A stretch of 64,000 nucleotides of DNA, from positions 1 to 64,000 of the forward strand of contig NZ_JAJNAG010000008.1 in NCBI RefSeq assembly GCF_021010575.1, given 5' to 3'. The stretch comes from Limnobaculum eriocheiris (GTDB lineage: Bacteria > Pseudomonadota > Gammaproteobacteria > Enterobacterales > Enterobacteriaceae). The position numbers and the translations under genes are program-made. The notes below the pieces were generated by a model that worked only from the letters and a program-made list of their open reading frames with translations, had not been told where the DNA came from and did not search any database. Below, piece by piece: positions 9,004 to 18,436 of the stretch. Positions within the stretch are counted from its first letter, which is position 1. Each line of letters opens with the position of its first letter.

Positions 9004-11550
9004 ATGAGATTACAGGGAATGTTGGGCTGCTGCCTGCTTGCCAGTTCGTTATTGCTAACCGGCTGCCATAGCCTGCTTAATCTCTATTATTCCGATACCC
9101 TCCCCCCTGAAGAGGGACAGATCACTCTGGCGGGACTAAGTGAACCAGTCAGCGTTCGTTATAACAAAATGGGCGTTCCGCTGATTAAGGGCCAGAATCT
9201 GGATGATGTCTATCTGGTTTGGGGCTATATCCATGCATCCGAACGTATTAACCATATGGTGTTAATGCGCCTGACGGCTGAAGGACGACTATCCGAATAT
9301 CTGGGGGAAAGCGCCCTCAGTATTGATAGCTTTATGCGTAAGATGCGTTTTCGTCAGGCCGCCGATAAGCTTTATCAGCAAACTAATGCCCAAAATCGCC
9401 GTTATCTGCAAGCCTATGCTCAGGGGGTAAACCTGTGGCTGAATACCCATCAGGATAGTTTACCGATGGATTTAGCCGCCGCTGATTACCCGGTTCCTGC
9501 CTGGCAGGCTACCGATGCTATCTTAATTTTATCACTGGCCAACTTTGGTCTGGCTGGCAACCTGCACGAAGAGATTGATAGCCTGATTATTGCCCAACAG
9601 TTGGGTACCGAGCGACTACCCTGGCTGTTTCCCGTTTATCCCGATGAGCCCATCCCTCACGGCGAAGCAAAAAAGCTACAGGGGCTTAATCTGCAACCGT
9701 TACAGCAGGAAGCCGATCGGTTAAAGCTGGTTAGCCAATCGCTGGAAAGCATTCATCTGCACGATATTATGGCCTCTAATAATTGGGCGCTCACATCCGA
9801 TCTGACACAAAACGGCGGCACTCTGTTGGCAAATGATACCCATCTGCCCATCGGTTTACCTTCGCTGTGGAGTATGATTCAAATCGAAACTCCCGAGTGG
9901 CAAATGGCGGGAGCCGCTATTCCGGGTATTCCGGCAATTGTACTGGGAGCCACACCACATCTGGCCTGGGGCTACACCATGGTGATGGCGGATAATCAGG
10001 ATCTGTTTCTGGAACAAATGCGCCCTGCCGGTAAAGGGTTTGAGTATCTGTATAAAGGAAAATGGTTGCCGGTGAAGCAAACGCAGGAGGTCTTTCATGT
10101 TAAAGGGCAGCCTGACGTTACCGAAAATATGTATGAAACTCAGCACGGCATTTTGCTCAATGAATCGCTGAAAAGCCGTAGCTATCTGCTACAGCCGCTG
10201 GAAGTAGAGTCCCGTTATGGTATTGCCTTGAGCACCCTCTCTCCAACAAATGACGATAACAGTATTAACGCCCTGATGGCGATTCCCTACCAGCAGCACG
10301 TGCCTCAGGCAATAGCGCTGGCTAACCAGATTAAAGTGATCTCGGTAAATATGCTGCTGGCGGATAAGCAACAAATTGGCTGGCAGTTAACCGGTAGCTA
10401 CCCATTGCGCAAAAATGGTCTGGGGCAGTTTCCTTCTCCGGGTTGGGACGGTATATATGACTGGCGGGGAAGCGTATCGACTAAATACTATCCATCAGCG
10501 CTGAAGAAGAGACAAGGCTGGTTAGCCAGCGCCAATAACCGTATTGTAGAAAAGGGTTATCCGGTCAACTTTTCACAAACCTGGGCCCATCCGGAACGCT
10601 TTGAGCGCATATCAGCCATGCTGAATGCTACCAATCGCCATAGCCTCAACGCCATGAAGCAGATGCAGTATGACCAATTGGACCCGATGGTCGCCAAACT
10701 TCAGACCTACCTGAGCGACCCGGCCCTCAGCATCGCGATTGCCCGTCTGCCTGAGCCTGAACAGCAACAGGCTCGGTTAGCCCAATCCCGGCTGATGGAT
10801 TTCGACGGTCAGCTACATGCAGATAGCCCGGCGGCGGCACTGTATAATCTGTTTTTATCGGCGTTTAGCCACCAGCTGTTTGCCGACGCGTTTACTGACC
10901 ACCCGCAGGCCTGGCATGCCTTTGTTGAAAGTTCAAAATCCTATTCCGCTCAGGCGGACCATCTGCTGTGGCAGGATGACAGTAAACCAGACTCCAGCCC
11001 GTTCTGGCAAAAAGCCGATCCGAGCCGCAGCGGTAAAGCGGCAATAGTAGCCCATGCGCTGGCTGCCGCCGTGCAACATGGGGAACAGCAGCTTGGCAGC
11101 GACTATTCCCGCTGGCAATGGGGGCAACTGCATCGCTATAAGTGGAACAGTCTGTCATCCCAAATAGCGCCCTATTTACCGGAAGAACAACAAAAAATGA
11201 TTGGTCGCCTCGACGGTTATCTGAACCGGGGCCCTTACCCTGCCGGAGGCAATATCAACACGATTAATATTGCCAGCTACACTATGGGACAAGACTTTAA
11301 TACCCTGTTGATCCCCGCCATGCGCTTGATTGTCGATTTCAGTCAACCCGATCCGGTTTGGGTCATGAACAATGCCGGTCAGTCGGCTAATCCAGCCAGC
11401 CCACACTATGCGGATAATATTGATGACTGGTTAAAGGGGGAATACCAAAACCTGCCTTTCAGTCAGGAGGGGCAGCAGCGTCTGTATAGTGCCAAAGCGC
11501 TCAATTTTGTGCCGGGGCAAACCTCATTACCGGTATCTGAGGTCCCATGA
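9004..11550 (+). CDS. Penicillin acylase family lipoprotein (amidohydrolase/AHL-acylase-like)
   Basis: Members of this Ntn-hydrolase family cleave amide-linked acyl groups, from beta-lactam side chains, acyl-homoserine lactones or lipopeptide precursors, after self-processing. Residues 1-21 form a lipoprotein signal (LLLTGC, Cys21), so it is probably periplasmic and membrane-anchored. The self-cleavage site and nucleophile is Ser258 in the family motif SNNW. The preceding 237 residues would be the alpha chain and the following 591 the beta chain. Asn-rich family segments such as YTMVMADNQD and SANNRIV are present. The RBS GGAG precedes the ATG. The next gene overlaps it by 4 bases (ATGA), implying translational coupling. 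Substrate cannot be deduced; AHL quenching and cell-wall or lipid processing are both possible. Confidence 0.85.
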   Translation: MRLQGMLGCCLLASSLLLTGCHSLLNLYYSDTLPPEEGQITLAGLSEPVSVRYNKMGVPLIKGQNLDDVYLVWGYIHASERINHMVLMRLTAEGRLSEYLGESALSIDSFMRKMRFRQAADKLYQQTNAQNRRYLQAYAQGVNLWLNTHQDSLPMDLAAADYPVPAWQATDAILILSLANFGLAGNLHEEIDSLIIAQQLGTERLPWLFPVYPDEPIPHGEAKKLQGLNLQPLQQEADRLKLVSQSLESIHLHDIMASNNWALTSDLTQNGGTLLANDTHLPIGLPSLWSMIQIETPEWQMAGAAIPGIPAIVLGATPHLAWGYTMVMADNQDLFLEQMRPAGKGFEYLYKGKWLPVKQTQEVFHVKGQPDVTENMYETQHGILLNESLKSRSYLLQPLEVESRYGIALSTLSPTNDDNSINALMAIPYQQHVPQAIALANQIKVISVNMLLADKQQIGWQLTGSYPLRKNGLGQFPSPGWDGIYDWRGSVSTKYYPSALKKRQGWLASANNRIVEKGYPVNFSQTWAHPERFERISAMLNATNRHSLNAMKQMQYDQLDPMVAKLQTYLSDPALSIAIARLPEPEQQQARLAQSRLMDFDGQLHADSPAAALYNLFLSAFSHQLFADAFTDHPQAWHAFVESSKSYSAQADHLLWQDDSKPDSSPFWQKADPSRSGKAAIVAHALAAAVQHGEQQLGSDYSRWQWGQLHRYKWNSLSSQIAPYLPEEQQKMIGRLDGYLNRGPYPAGGNINTINIASYTMGQDFNTLLIPAMRLIVDFSQPDPVWVMNNAGQSANPASPHYADNIDDWLKGEYQNLPFSQEGQQRLYSAKALNFVPGQTSLPVSEVP

Positions 11551-12281
11551 CATTAACAACGCTGTTTCAGCGATTTACCCCTATTGAGCAAGATGTATCT
11601 CATCAGCTTGATATGCTGCGCGGCTTTAGTACCGCCATGGTGCTGTTCTGTCATGCCTATTTACTGTTTCTCTATCCGGTCTGGCCTGCCATTATGCTGC
11701 CAGTTTATCTGTTTGCTCATGCCTGGGTGATGTCGCTGTTTGCCCTGAGCGGTTTTCTGATATGTAAATCTGCCTGCTATAACATTCAGCAAAACCATCA
11801 GTTCAATATCAAACGTTATGCCTTTTCCCGTTTAAACCGTATTGTTCCCCCTTTCTATTTTGGTTGTGGGGCGTTGTTATTGATCTATCTGGTTTCACCC
11901 TGGTTTTTTGCCTCCAGTAGCCGTGAACTGGCGGTTATCAGCGATACCATGAGTCAGGCTAAAATGGTGTTAGATGCCAAAAGTTTTACCGGCGTTTTAC
12001 TATTTGTGAACGGCTTTTTAACAGTGACTCCGGCCAGTAACTTCTCTTTCTGGTCGCTACCTTTCGAGGTTTGGTTTTATGTTCTATTTGGCCTGATGCT
12101 GTGGCCTCAAAATAAAATAGCCATCTTCACTGCCGTTCTGTTATTACTGACATTAAGCCTGCTGAATTATGCTTTTCTGCTGTATATTGCCGGGTTTATG
12201 GTGGTATGGTGTTTAGCTAAACTACTAAACCGTATTCAGGAGCGTGAAAAGATGGTCGCCGTGAATACCGAAAATAACTGA
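11547..12281 (+). CDS. Acyltransferase 3 family membrane protein, short form
   Basis: Acyltransferase-3 (OafA/NodX-like) proteins transfer acyl groups to sugars or other extracytoplasmic acceptors through the inner membrane. The N-terminal LDMLRGFSTAMVLFCHAYLLF holds the conserved Arg and catalytic-type His. FSRLNRIVPPFYF and SFWSLPFEVWFY are further family motifs. At 244 residues it has about six to eight membrane spans and lacks the last third of the usual 330-380 aa fold. The downstream DNA does not continue the protein in another frame. It overlaps the acylase gene by 4 bases, so the two may act on the same substrate. It may be a naturally short member or a truncated one. Confidence 0.75.
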   Translation: MTLTTLFQRFTPIEQDVSHQLDMLRGFSTAMVLFCHAYLLFLYPVWPAIMLPVYLFAHAWVMSLFALSGFLICKSACYNIQQNHQFNIKRYAFSRLNRIVPPFYFGCGALLLIYLVSPWFFASSSRELAVISDTMSQAKMVLDAKSFTGVLLFVNGFLTVTPASNFSFWSLPFEVWFYVLFGLMLWPQNKIAIFTAVLLLLTLSLLNYAFLLYIAGFMVVWCLAKLLNRIQEREKMVAVNTENN

Positions 12282-12457
12282 CTCTCAGATTAACCGTGAA
12301 GCACGGTATTAGCGCCGCCGTTTCACAAACTCATCAAAAGTGTGCAGCGCACCACAAAAGTTCACAAAGCAAACCAATGGATCGAAAAATCACTTTACAA
12401 GGCGTGATATCGAAGTCTATTTTATAAAAAAACACATTAAAGCCTATTTTTTTACTT

Positions 12458-12482
12458 AATTAGTTTAGATTCAAAACTAATT
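12458..12482. promoter_or_regulatory. Palindromic operator candidate upstream of the ROK gene
   Basis: AATTAGTTT and its exact complement AAACTAATT are separated by 7 bases. The palindrome ends at the ribosome binding site (GGAG at 12483-12486) of the ROK regulator. A perfect 9-bp arm pair at this position suggests autoregulation by the downstream repressor; A/T-rich palindromes are usual for NagC/Mlc-type proteins. Confidence 0.55.
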
Positions 12483-12492
12483 GGAGATAAAC

Positions 12493-13677
12493 ATGAGTCC
12501 TAACGTACCGAATACCCTGAGACTGATGAATAAGTCTTTAGTCCTCAATGTGATTCGCGAACATACGCCCCTTTCCCGGGCGCAAATCGCGAAAATTGCC
12601 GGTATTACAAAAGCCACTATTTCTGAGATTGTTACAGAACTGCTGGATGAAAAAATCATCTATGAAAGCGGTATGACCGAAGGCGGCCTGGGGCGTAAAG
12701 GGGTAATGGTTAATTTTGATGCCAATCACGGTGTAGGTGTGGGTATTGATTTGGGTGGCACCAAAATATCCTTCTCTTTGTTTAATCTGAATGCTGAATT
12801 GCTGGCGACCGTACAAACAGAAACCTACAAAGTTGCCACCCGCGCTGAGTTTTTACAGCATTTTAATCATGCCATTCGCCAATTTCTCAATAAACATGCC
12901 GTTAGCGCCGATAAACTAAAAGTGATTGGTATTGCTACTCCGGGCATCGTTGATTACCACCATGGTATTGTGCTGGAAGGTTCACCCAATTTGCCGGAAT
13001 GGGAAAACATTCCTCTGGCCGATGAAGTTTCCGCTGTGTTTAACGTACCGGTAGTGCTGGAAAACGACATTCGTTCAGCCCTGATCGGTGAAATGTGGCG
13101 GGGTAAATGCCAGAGAGTTCATAGCGCCGCACTCATTGGTGTTGGTACCGGGTTAGGCGCTGCATTATTAATGGATGGAAAAATCATTCGCGGCGCTAAC
13201 AATGCTGCCGGTGAGATCGGCTATATGATGTTTAGTCGTGAACACCTTTCCCATAACTGGCGCAATAAAGGCTGTTTTGAGGTTCACGCCTCCGGTTCCG
13301 GCATTAGTCAACGCTATCATGAACTCAGCGGCAAAACGTTAGACGCGGCAGCCATTGCTAAACTAGCCCAACAGAGCGAGCCTCTGGCTGAATCCCTGTT
13401 CAGGGAGCTGGCTGACTACTTAGCTATTGGTATTCTGAATATTGTTGCTATTGCCAATCCGGAAAAAATCATACTTACCGGCGGTGTAACCCAATCAGCG
13501 CCACAGTTTTTGCCTTATATCCAGGCCCATATTAACCAGCATACGTTTTCACAAACCTTAATTCAGATAGAACAATCCGAGCTGGGCACTCAGGCACCAC
13601 TCTACGGTATTGCCGTACTGGCGTTGAATCAGGTTTATCCTTCGATTCAATTTATGTCAGATGCTCAACTCAGTTAG
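12493..13677 (+). CDS. ROK family transcriptional regulator (NagC/Mlc/XylR type)
   Basis: This 394-aa protein has an N-terminal winged helix-turn-helix (REHTPLSRAQIAKIAGITKATISEIVTELL, about 18-47) and a ROK sugar-kinase-like domain beginning with the phosphate motif GIDLGGTK. Further ROK motifs are IGIATPGIVD, ENDIRSALIGE and GVGTGLGAALL. The usual ROK zinc site (CxCGxxGCxE) is degenerate: HNWRNKGCFE keeps only the final Cys. I start at ATG 12493, six bases after GGAG; a TTG at 12481 would put the RBS inside the gene. It precedes a barrel protein and an MFS transporter on the same strand and is likely their sugar-responsive repressor. Confidence 0.88.
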   Translation: MSPNVPNTLRLMNKSLVLNVIREHTPLSRAQIAKIAGITKATISEIVTELLDEKIIYESGMTEGGLGRKGVMVNFDANHGVGVGIDLGGTKISFSLFNLNAELLATVQTETYKVATRAEFLQHFNHAIRQFLNKHAVSADKLKVIGIATPGIVDYHHGIVLEGSPNLPEWENIPLADEVSAVFNVPVVLENDIRSALIGEMWRGKCQRVHSAALIGVGTGLGAALLMDGKIIRGANNAAGEIGYMMFSREHLSHNWRNKGCFEVHASGSGISQRYHELSGKTLDAAAIAKLAQQSEPLAESLFRELADYLAIGILNIVAIANPEKIILTGGVTQSAPQFLPYIQAHINQHTFSQTLIQIEQSELGTQAPLYGIAVLALNQVYPSIQFMSDAQLS

Positions 13678-13715
13678 CGCCAACTAAAAAACGATTATCA
13701 AGCGAGGAATTCACC

Positions 13716-14987
13716 ATGTCAGGTATTCATCTCCACCCTCACGATATTCTTGATGAAGGCGTGGATAACATTGTTAGCCGCTTGGCACAAATGGGTGATG
13801 TCGACCATCTGTTTGTCGAAGTTAATACCATATTTGAACGTAACCCCTATCCGGTTGGTCATCTTCCTCATAATCCGGTTCATCAGGTCGTAATGGGTAC
13901 CGGAACCCTGCACGCCAGACTGAACGATTATCAACAGGGTGCGCTGTATCAGCGCGTTGATCCTACGATCCTGGCAGGTCAGGACCCATTAGCCATCATT
14001 AAGCAACAAACTGATGGTAGCAGTATGAAGGTGATCCCCTGGGTCAATATTCTTAACGGCGATTTTGCCGGCGATCTGGCGAATAATCAGGTCGTAGATT
14101 TTCAGGGCAATACCATTGAACACTGGTTATGCCCTAATGCGCCGGACGTCATTGAACTGTGGAAAAAAACTTTCCACAGCCTGCAAAAAACATACGGTTA
14201 TGATACCTACCTGATAGATCGTATTCGTTTCCCTGACTGGGCAGGCAAAACCGTTAACCCACGCGGTCTGTTAACCTGCTTCTGCCCCCACTGTCAGAAA
14301 AAAATGCAACAGCAGAATATTGATATCAGTCATCTGAGATTCACGATTAATCAGTTAGTCATTTTGCTCAAACAGCATGAATATGATGTGATTGCCGATT
14401 ACCTGCTCAATGACACGCGGCTAAAACAGTGGCAACAGTTCCGCCAGCAAAGCATTAGCGATTTTGTCAAAAATCTGTTGCATGACGTCAATCAACATAA
14501 TGGTTCGCTGAAGCTCTGGCTCGATCTGTGGCCACCGGCTTATTCATGGATCCTTGGTCAGGACTATACCCAGCTCACTAAACTCTCACCGGCATTAAAA
14601 CATTTCCCTTATCACAAACTGGGCGGTGGCGCTGATGTGCAGGGACTGATTAATTTTCTGGCGAATACGTCAGAGCAACAGGAAGCGGCTTTTTCTGCCT
14701 TTCTGCGGTTATTCAATTTGCCTTACGATCTGAGTTACCAGCAGTTTAAACAGCATGGATTTCCTATCGCTTTCGTTAAGCAGCAAAACGATATTGTTCG
14801 TGAGCGTTCACAGCCCGGCACCTGGATTTTTAGTGGCATTCAAATGTGGAATATCGATGCCGATGGCCTGTTGGAAGCGGTGAAAGCGGCTAAAAACAGC
14901 GCCTGCGATGATCTGCTGTATTACTGCTATGGATGGGCAACCGACGATCTGTTTACCGCTATCGGTCAACAGTCAGCTAAACGTTAA
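13716..14987 (+). CDS. Putative (beta/alpha)8-barrel hydrolase-like protein of unknown function
   Basis: A 423-aa cytoplasmic protein without a signal peptide. The pattern of the first 300 residues (VDHLFVEVNTIFERNPYP; SSMKVIPWVNILNGDF; YGYDTYLIDRIRFPDW; LTCFCPHCQKKM) resembles glycoside-hydrolase-like TIM barrels in which a strand ending in ..DRIRFP is followed by a cysteine cluster (C-x-C-x2-C). Later LKLWLDLWPPAYSWILGQDY and WIFSGIQMWNIDADGLLEAV look like barrel strands 6 and 8. GAGG precedes the ATG. It sits between a ROK repressor and an MFS transporter, so processing of an imported carbohydrate is the natural inference; substrate and catalytic residues are not established. Confidence 0.7.
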   Translation: MSGIHLHPHDILDEGVDNIVSRLAQMGDVDHLFVEVNTIFERNPYPVGHLPHNPVHQVVMGTGTLHARLNDYQQGALYQRVDPTILAGQDPLAIIKQQTDGSSMKVIPWVNILNGDFAGDLANNQVVDFQGNTIEHWLCPNAPDVIELWKKTFHSLQKTYGYDTYLIDRIRFPDWAGKTVNPRGLLTCFCPHCQKKMQQQNIDISHLRFTINQLVILLKQHEYDVIADYLLNDTRLKQWQQFRQQSISDFVKNLLHDVNQHNGSLKLWLDLWPPAYSWILGQDYTQLTKLSPALKHFPYHKLGGGADVQGLINFLANTSEQQEAAFSAFLRLFNLPYDLSYQQFKQHGFPIAFVKQQNDIVRERSQPGTWIFSGIQMWNIDADGLLEAVKAAKNSACDDLLYYCYGWATDDLFTAIGQQSAKR

Positions 14988-15018
14988 CACTTTCATCCTG
15001 ACATCAGGGAGAACAAAC

Positions 15019-16188
15019 ATGACTAATGCACAAAAATGGAAAGTGTTCTTTTTGTTGTTTACCACCATGTTTCTACTGGGTGGTATCCAAAACACCAAGG
15101 GCATCATTCTGGAACAGGTCCATCATGATATTGGTTTAACCATGTCACAGATAGGCACCTTAATTTCTACTTTTCAGTACGGTTTTCTTATCGCCAGCCT
15201 GTTAACCGGTTACTTTACCGATAAGAAAGGCTTACGCTTTATGATGTTTATTGGTGCCAGCTGTATGGCAATTGGCCTGGTGGGCACCAGTATGGCATTT
15301 ACCGTGATGCTGTTTCTTGGCTTCTATCTGGTTATCGGACTGGGTATTGGCTCAATGCTGGTGTCTATCGTTACCGTTATTCCGACCTTCTATAAAGAGC
15401 GTGCTGGTATGATGTTTAACGTGGCGAATGCCATGTTTGGTGTCGGTATGATTGTTACTCCGCTGGTGTTGAATATGATGTTCAGCCATAACATTTCATG
15501 GCGAATCTTCTATATTGCCGTGGCGGTGATTGTGGCGCTGATATTGCTGGTTCTGACGACGCTTCGGTTAGAGAAGTCCGGCGGCATGGATATGAACGTT
15601 AAAGACTTCATGCAGCTTTTAACTAACCCCCGCCTGATGTTAGTCATTGCCTACTTACTGTTTTACGTGGCGGCGGAAGTGGCTTTCCTTAACTTCTTCC
15701 CTATTTTTTACAGTTCGCTGGATATCGCTAATGCAACCGTCGCCGAAAAAACGGCTACCGGTGCCTATGTAATAGCCAGCTTTGCCGTACTGTTTACCAT
15801 CGGACGCTTTATCGGTGGCTTTATCAATATGCGTTTGGGGGAGCGTAACACGCTGATCCTGTTCTCTGCCCTGTCTCTGGTTACATTGATTATCAGCCGG
15901 ATGATGGTATATGAGTGGATTTATGCCTTTATGGCCTTCGGTTTTGCCATGTCGGTGCTGTTCCCTACCGCTTCCGCCATCGGTACCCGCATGACCGATA
16001 AAAGCGGCAGCATGCTGGGGCTAATTTATGTGGCATCCGGTTTAGGCGGTGCATTTGCCGGTTGGCTGGTAGGTATGTTGTCAGATACTTACGGTATTGC
16101 CTTTGGTTTTAATACGCTGATTGGCTTCGTCTGCGTATTCCTGGTGCTCTCCTGGTTTGTTAGAGAACCACCCAATGCAGTAAAATAA
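15019..16188 (+). CDS. MFS transporter, putative carbohydrate uptake
   Basis: A 389-aa inner-membrane protein with 12 predicted helices. The MFS signature after helix 2 is present as GYFTDKKGLRFMM, with a central loop around 185-200 and a second-half motif GGFINMRLGERN. Its general look is that of the sugar-porter-like FucP/OFA-type MFS proteins rather than drug exporters. I start at ATG 15019 behind AGGGAG; a longer frame exists but overlaps the upstream gene. It follows the barrel protein by 31 bases, so the two are probably co-transcribed under the ROK regulator, and a hairpin terminator follows. Confidence 0.85.
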   Translation: MTNAQKWKVFFLLFTTMFLLGGIQNTKGIILEQVHHDIGLTMSQIGTLISTFQYGFLIASLLTGYFTDKKGLRFMMFIGASCMAIGLVGTSMAFTVMLFLGFYLVIGLGIGSMLVSIVTVIPTFYKERAGMMFNVANAMFGVGMIVTPLVLNMMFSHNISWRIFYIAVAVIVALILLVLTTLRLEKSGGMDMNVKDFMQLLTNPRLMLVIAYLLFYVAAEVAFLNFFPIFYSSLDIANATVAEKTATGAYVIASFAVLFTIGRFIGGFINMRLGERNTLILFSALSLVTLIISRMMVYEWIYAFMAFGFAMSVLFPTASAIGTRMTDKSGSMLGLIYVASGLGGAFAGWLVGMLSDTYGIAFGFNTLIGFVCVFLVLSWFVREPPNAVK

Positions 16189-16222
16189 TCAGATACCATA
16201 TATAGCTAAACGCTAAAAATAT

Positions 16223-16253
16223 CAGGGACGGGGAATCACTCGTCCCTGTTTCA
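16223..16253 (+). terminator. Terminator after the MFS gene
   Basis: The 8-bp arms CAGGGACG/CGTCCCTG with a 10-nt loop are followed by TTTCAT. It closes the ROK-barrel-MFS unit. The U-run is short, so efficiency is uncertain. Confidence 0.65.
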
Positions 16254-16444
16254 TACCAAAACCCTTCCCGTTCTGCGTCATCAAAATGACGAATCCTCCC
16301 TTTATTGGTAAACTTAGACATGACTTACTAAAGGTAAATGCTTCTCCCGTTAAGCAGCCAATTTCAACACCGCTTCAAGTATGACGCGTAGGTTATGAAA
16401 CAGATTCGATTCTGTTGTTCATATCGATAGCTCCAGGAGGGGCA

Positions 16445-18436
16445 ATGAAGAGTAATCCACAAATTTTAAATCAAAAATATCAGGAAGCCCTTGCTCTGTA
16501 TAATAAGAGTGAATACCTAAAAGCCGAGGGCGTTCTGCGTCAACTGGTACAACGGGCACCAAGATTTTCCGATGCCATACATTTACTGGGTGTTGTCTGC
16601 TATCTGCTTAATCGCCATACCGAGGCAGAAACCTTTATTCGCAAAGCTATCCTTATCAAACCAACGTCTGAATGTTATTTCAATCTTGGTTTGGTTTATC
16701 GGGAATTAAATAAAGACGCAGAAGCCGAAGCAGCCTTTATTAAAACAATAAAGCTGGACCCACAGCATGCCAAAGCAGCCAACAATCTTGGCAATATCGA
16801 ACTTAGCGGAAAGAATTACGCTAAAGCAGAACAGTATTACAATATGGCTATCGCCAGTGCCCCAAAATATGCCCTGGCTTATAAAAATTTGGGCCTGATT
16901 CTCAGAGATACCAATCAGGAAGAAAAAGCCAAAGAGGTATTACTGAAGGCAATTCAATTTGATCCTAATCTTATTGAGTCCTACTCTATTTTAGCGGGTA
17001 TGTATGAGAAAGATGGCGAATTTCAATCAGCCATTGATATGTTCAAAAAAATTGGTAATTACTGTTCTGCACAGCGCGCTGCCCGCCGCGGTGCGTTCTG
17101 GAACGGACTGGATGAGTTGGATAAAACCGCCTTACAAAGTTTAACCACCAGTGATGAATTCAATTTTTTTGAGCCCTGGTCGCTATTAAACGTTTCAGGA
17201 TTAACGCCAATTCAACACAGAGACATTGGTAAAAAGTTTGCTCAGTTTAAGTTAAAGAGCGTCTTACAGCGCCCGCCTGTGCCGCTGGCACCTTCATTGC
17301 CTGCCGATAGCGTGTTAAGAGTCGGATATCTCTCATCTGATTTCTATAATCACGCCACTATGCATCTGATGTCCGGCATTCTGGAAAAGCACAATACCAA
17401 TAACTTCTTTATTCGGCTTTACTCCTATTCTCCCCAAACGAGAGACTCTTATACCGAACGACTAAGCGCATTGAACATTGAGATTATCGATCTCAGTAAT
17501 ATGTCGGACAGCGCAGCCGCTAAAACCATTGCTCAGGATAATTTACATATTCTGGTTGATTTAAAAGGTTTTACGCAAAATACCCGGTTGGAAATTACCG
17601 CATTACGCCCGGCACCGGTGATTGTGAGTTGGTTAGGATATCCGGGGTCCTTAGGTGAACCTCGGCTGGCAGACTACATCATTGGCGACCCGGTAGTGAC
17701 CCCTGTCGAACATGCTGAACACTTTAGTGAAACTCTGGCATTAATGCCCCACTGTTATCAGCCCAATGATGACAAAAAGAAAATTGGCCTTCGCCCAACC
17801 CGTGCGGAGCAAAATTTACCGGAAGACGCTTTCGTTTTCTGTAGCTTTAACCAAATAATGAAATATACCCCGGAGACGTTCGCCCTTTGGTGCAAACTGC
17901 TACATAACGTGCCAAACAGCGTATTGTGGTTGCTTTCCAGCACCTCCGTACCCGTGGATAACTTGCGTGCTGAAGCGGTAAAAAACGGTATTGACCCACA
18001 ACGTCTGATTTTTGCCAATGGCCTACCCGTAGAGCAGCATCTTGGTCGTTTACAACTGGCGGATTTAGCACTGGATACCTACCCGGTTGGTTCACACACC
18101 ACTGCCAGTGACACCTTGTGGGCAGGAGTCCCCTTGGTTACTCGCCTTGGGCCACTATTTGCCAGCCGCGTTGCCGCAAGTTTGCTTACCGCAGTAGGGT
18201 TACCTGAGTTGGTTACTGAAACCGATGAAGATTACTACCAGCTAGCACTTTCATTAGCTAATGATCCGGTACGCATTCAGCAACTAAAAGAGCAACTGGC
18301 GGCAAATCGCACCACTTCGCCGCTGTTTAATACTGAACGTTTTACCCGAGATTTAGAGCGGTTGTATCAGGCTATATGGCAGCAACACAGTGAAGGAAAT
18401 GCCAAACGGGATCCCATCGTTTTGCAAAGTGAATAG
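16445..18436 (+). CDS. TPR / O-GlcNAc transferase-like (SPINDLY-type) protein
   Basis: A 663-aa cytoplasmic protein. The first about 200 residues are tandem TPR repeats (e.g. AEAAFIKTIKLDPQHAKAANNLG; AEQYYNMAIASAPKYALAYKNLG). The rest is a two-part GT41 glycosyltransferase domain. It retains the catalytic-region His (SSDFYNHATMHLM), SWLGYPGSLG, FCSFNQIMKYTPETFALWCKLL and the UDP-binding stretch LDTYPVGSHTTASDTLWAGVPLVTR. Family members glycosylate Ser/Thr of proteins. Start ATG 16445 follows AGGAGGGG; an upstream in-frame TTG lacks support. It is transcribed alone, with no flagellin or adhesin gene beside it to suggest a target. Confidence 0.88.
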   Translation: MKSNPQILNQKYQEALALYNKSEYLKAEGVLRQLVQRAPRFSDAIHLLGVVCYLLNRHTEAETFIRKAILIKPTSECYFNLGLVYRELNKDAEAEAAFIKTIKLDPQHAKAANNLGNIELSGKNYAKAEQYYNMAIASAPKYALAYKNLGLILRDTNQEEKAKEVLLKAIQFDPNLIESYSILAGMYEKDGEFQSAIDMFKKIGNYCSAQRAARRGAFWNGLDELDKTALQSLTTSDEFNFFEPWSLLNVSGLTPIQHRDIGKKFAQFKLKSVLQRPPVPLAPSLPADSVLRVGYLSSDFYNHATMHLMSGILEKHNTNNFFIRLYSYSPQTRDSYTERLSALNIEIIDLSNMSDSAAAKTIAQDNLHILVDLKGFTQNTRLEITALRPAPVIVSWLGYPGSLGEPRLADYIIGDPVVTPVEHAEHFSETLALMPHCYQPNDDKKKIGLRPTRAEQNLPEDAFVFCSFNQIMKYTPETFALWCKLLHNVPNSVLWLLSSTSVPVDNLRAEAVKNGIDPQRLIFANGLPVEQHLGRLQLADLALDTYPVGSHTTASDTLWAGVPLVTRLGPLFASRVAASLLTAVGLPELVTETDEDYYQLALSLANDPVRIQQLKEQLAANRTTSPLFNTERFTRDLERLYQAIWQQHSEGNAKRDPIVLQSE

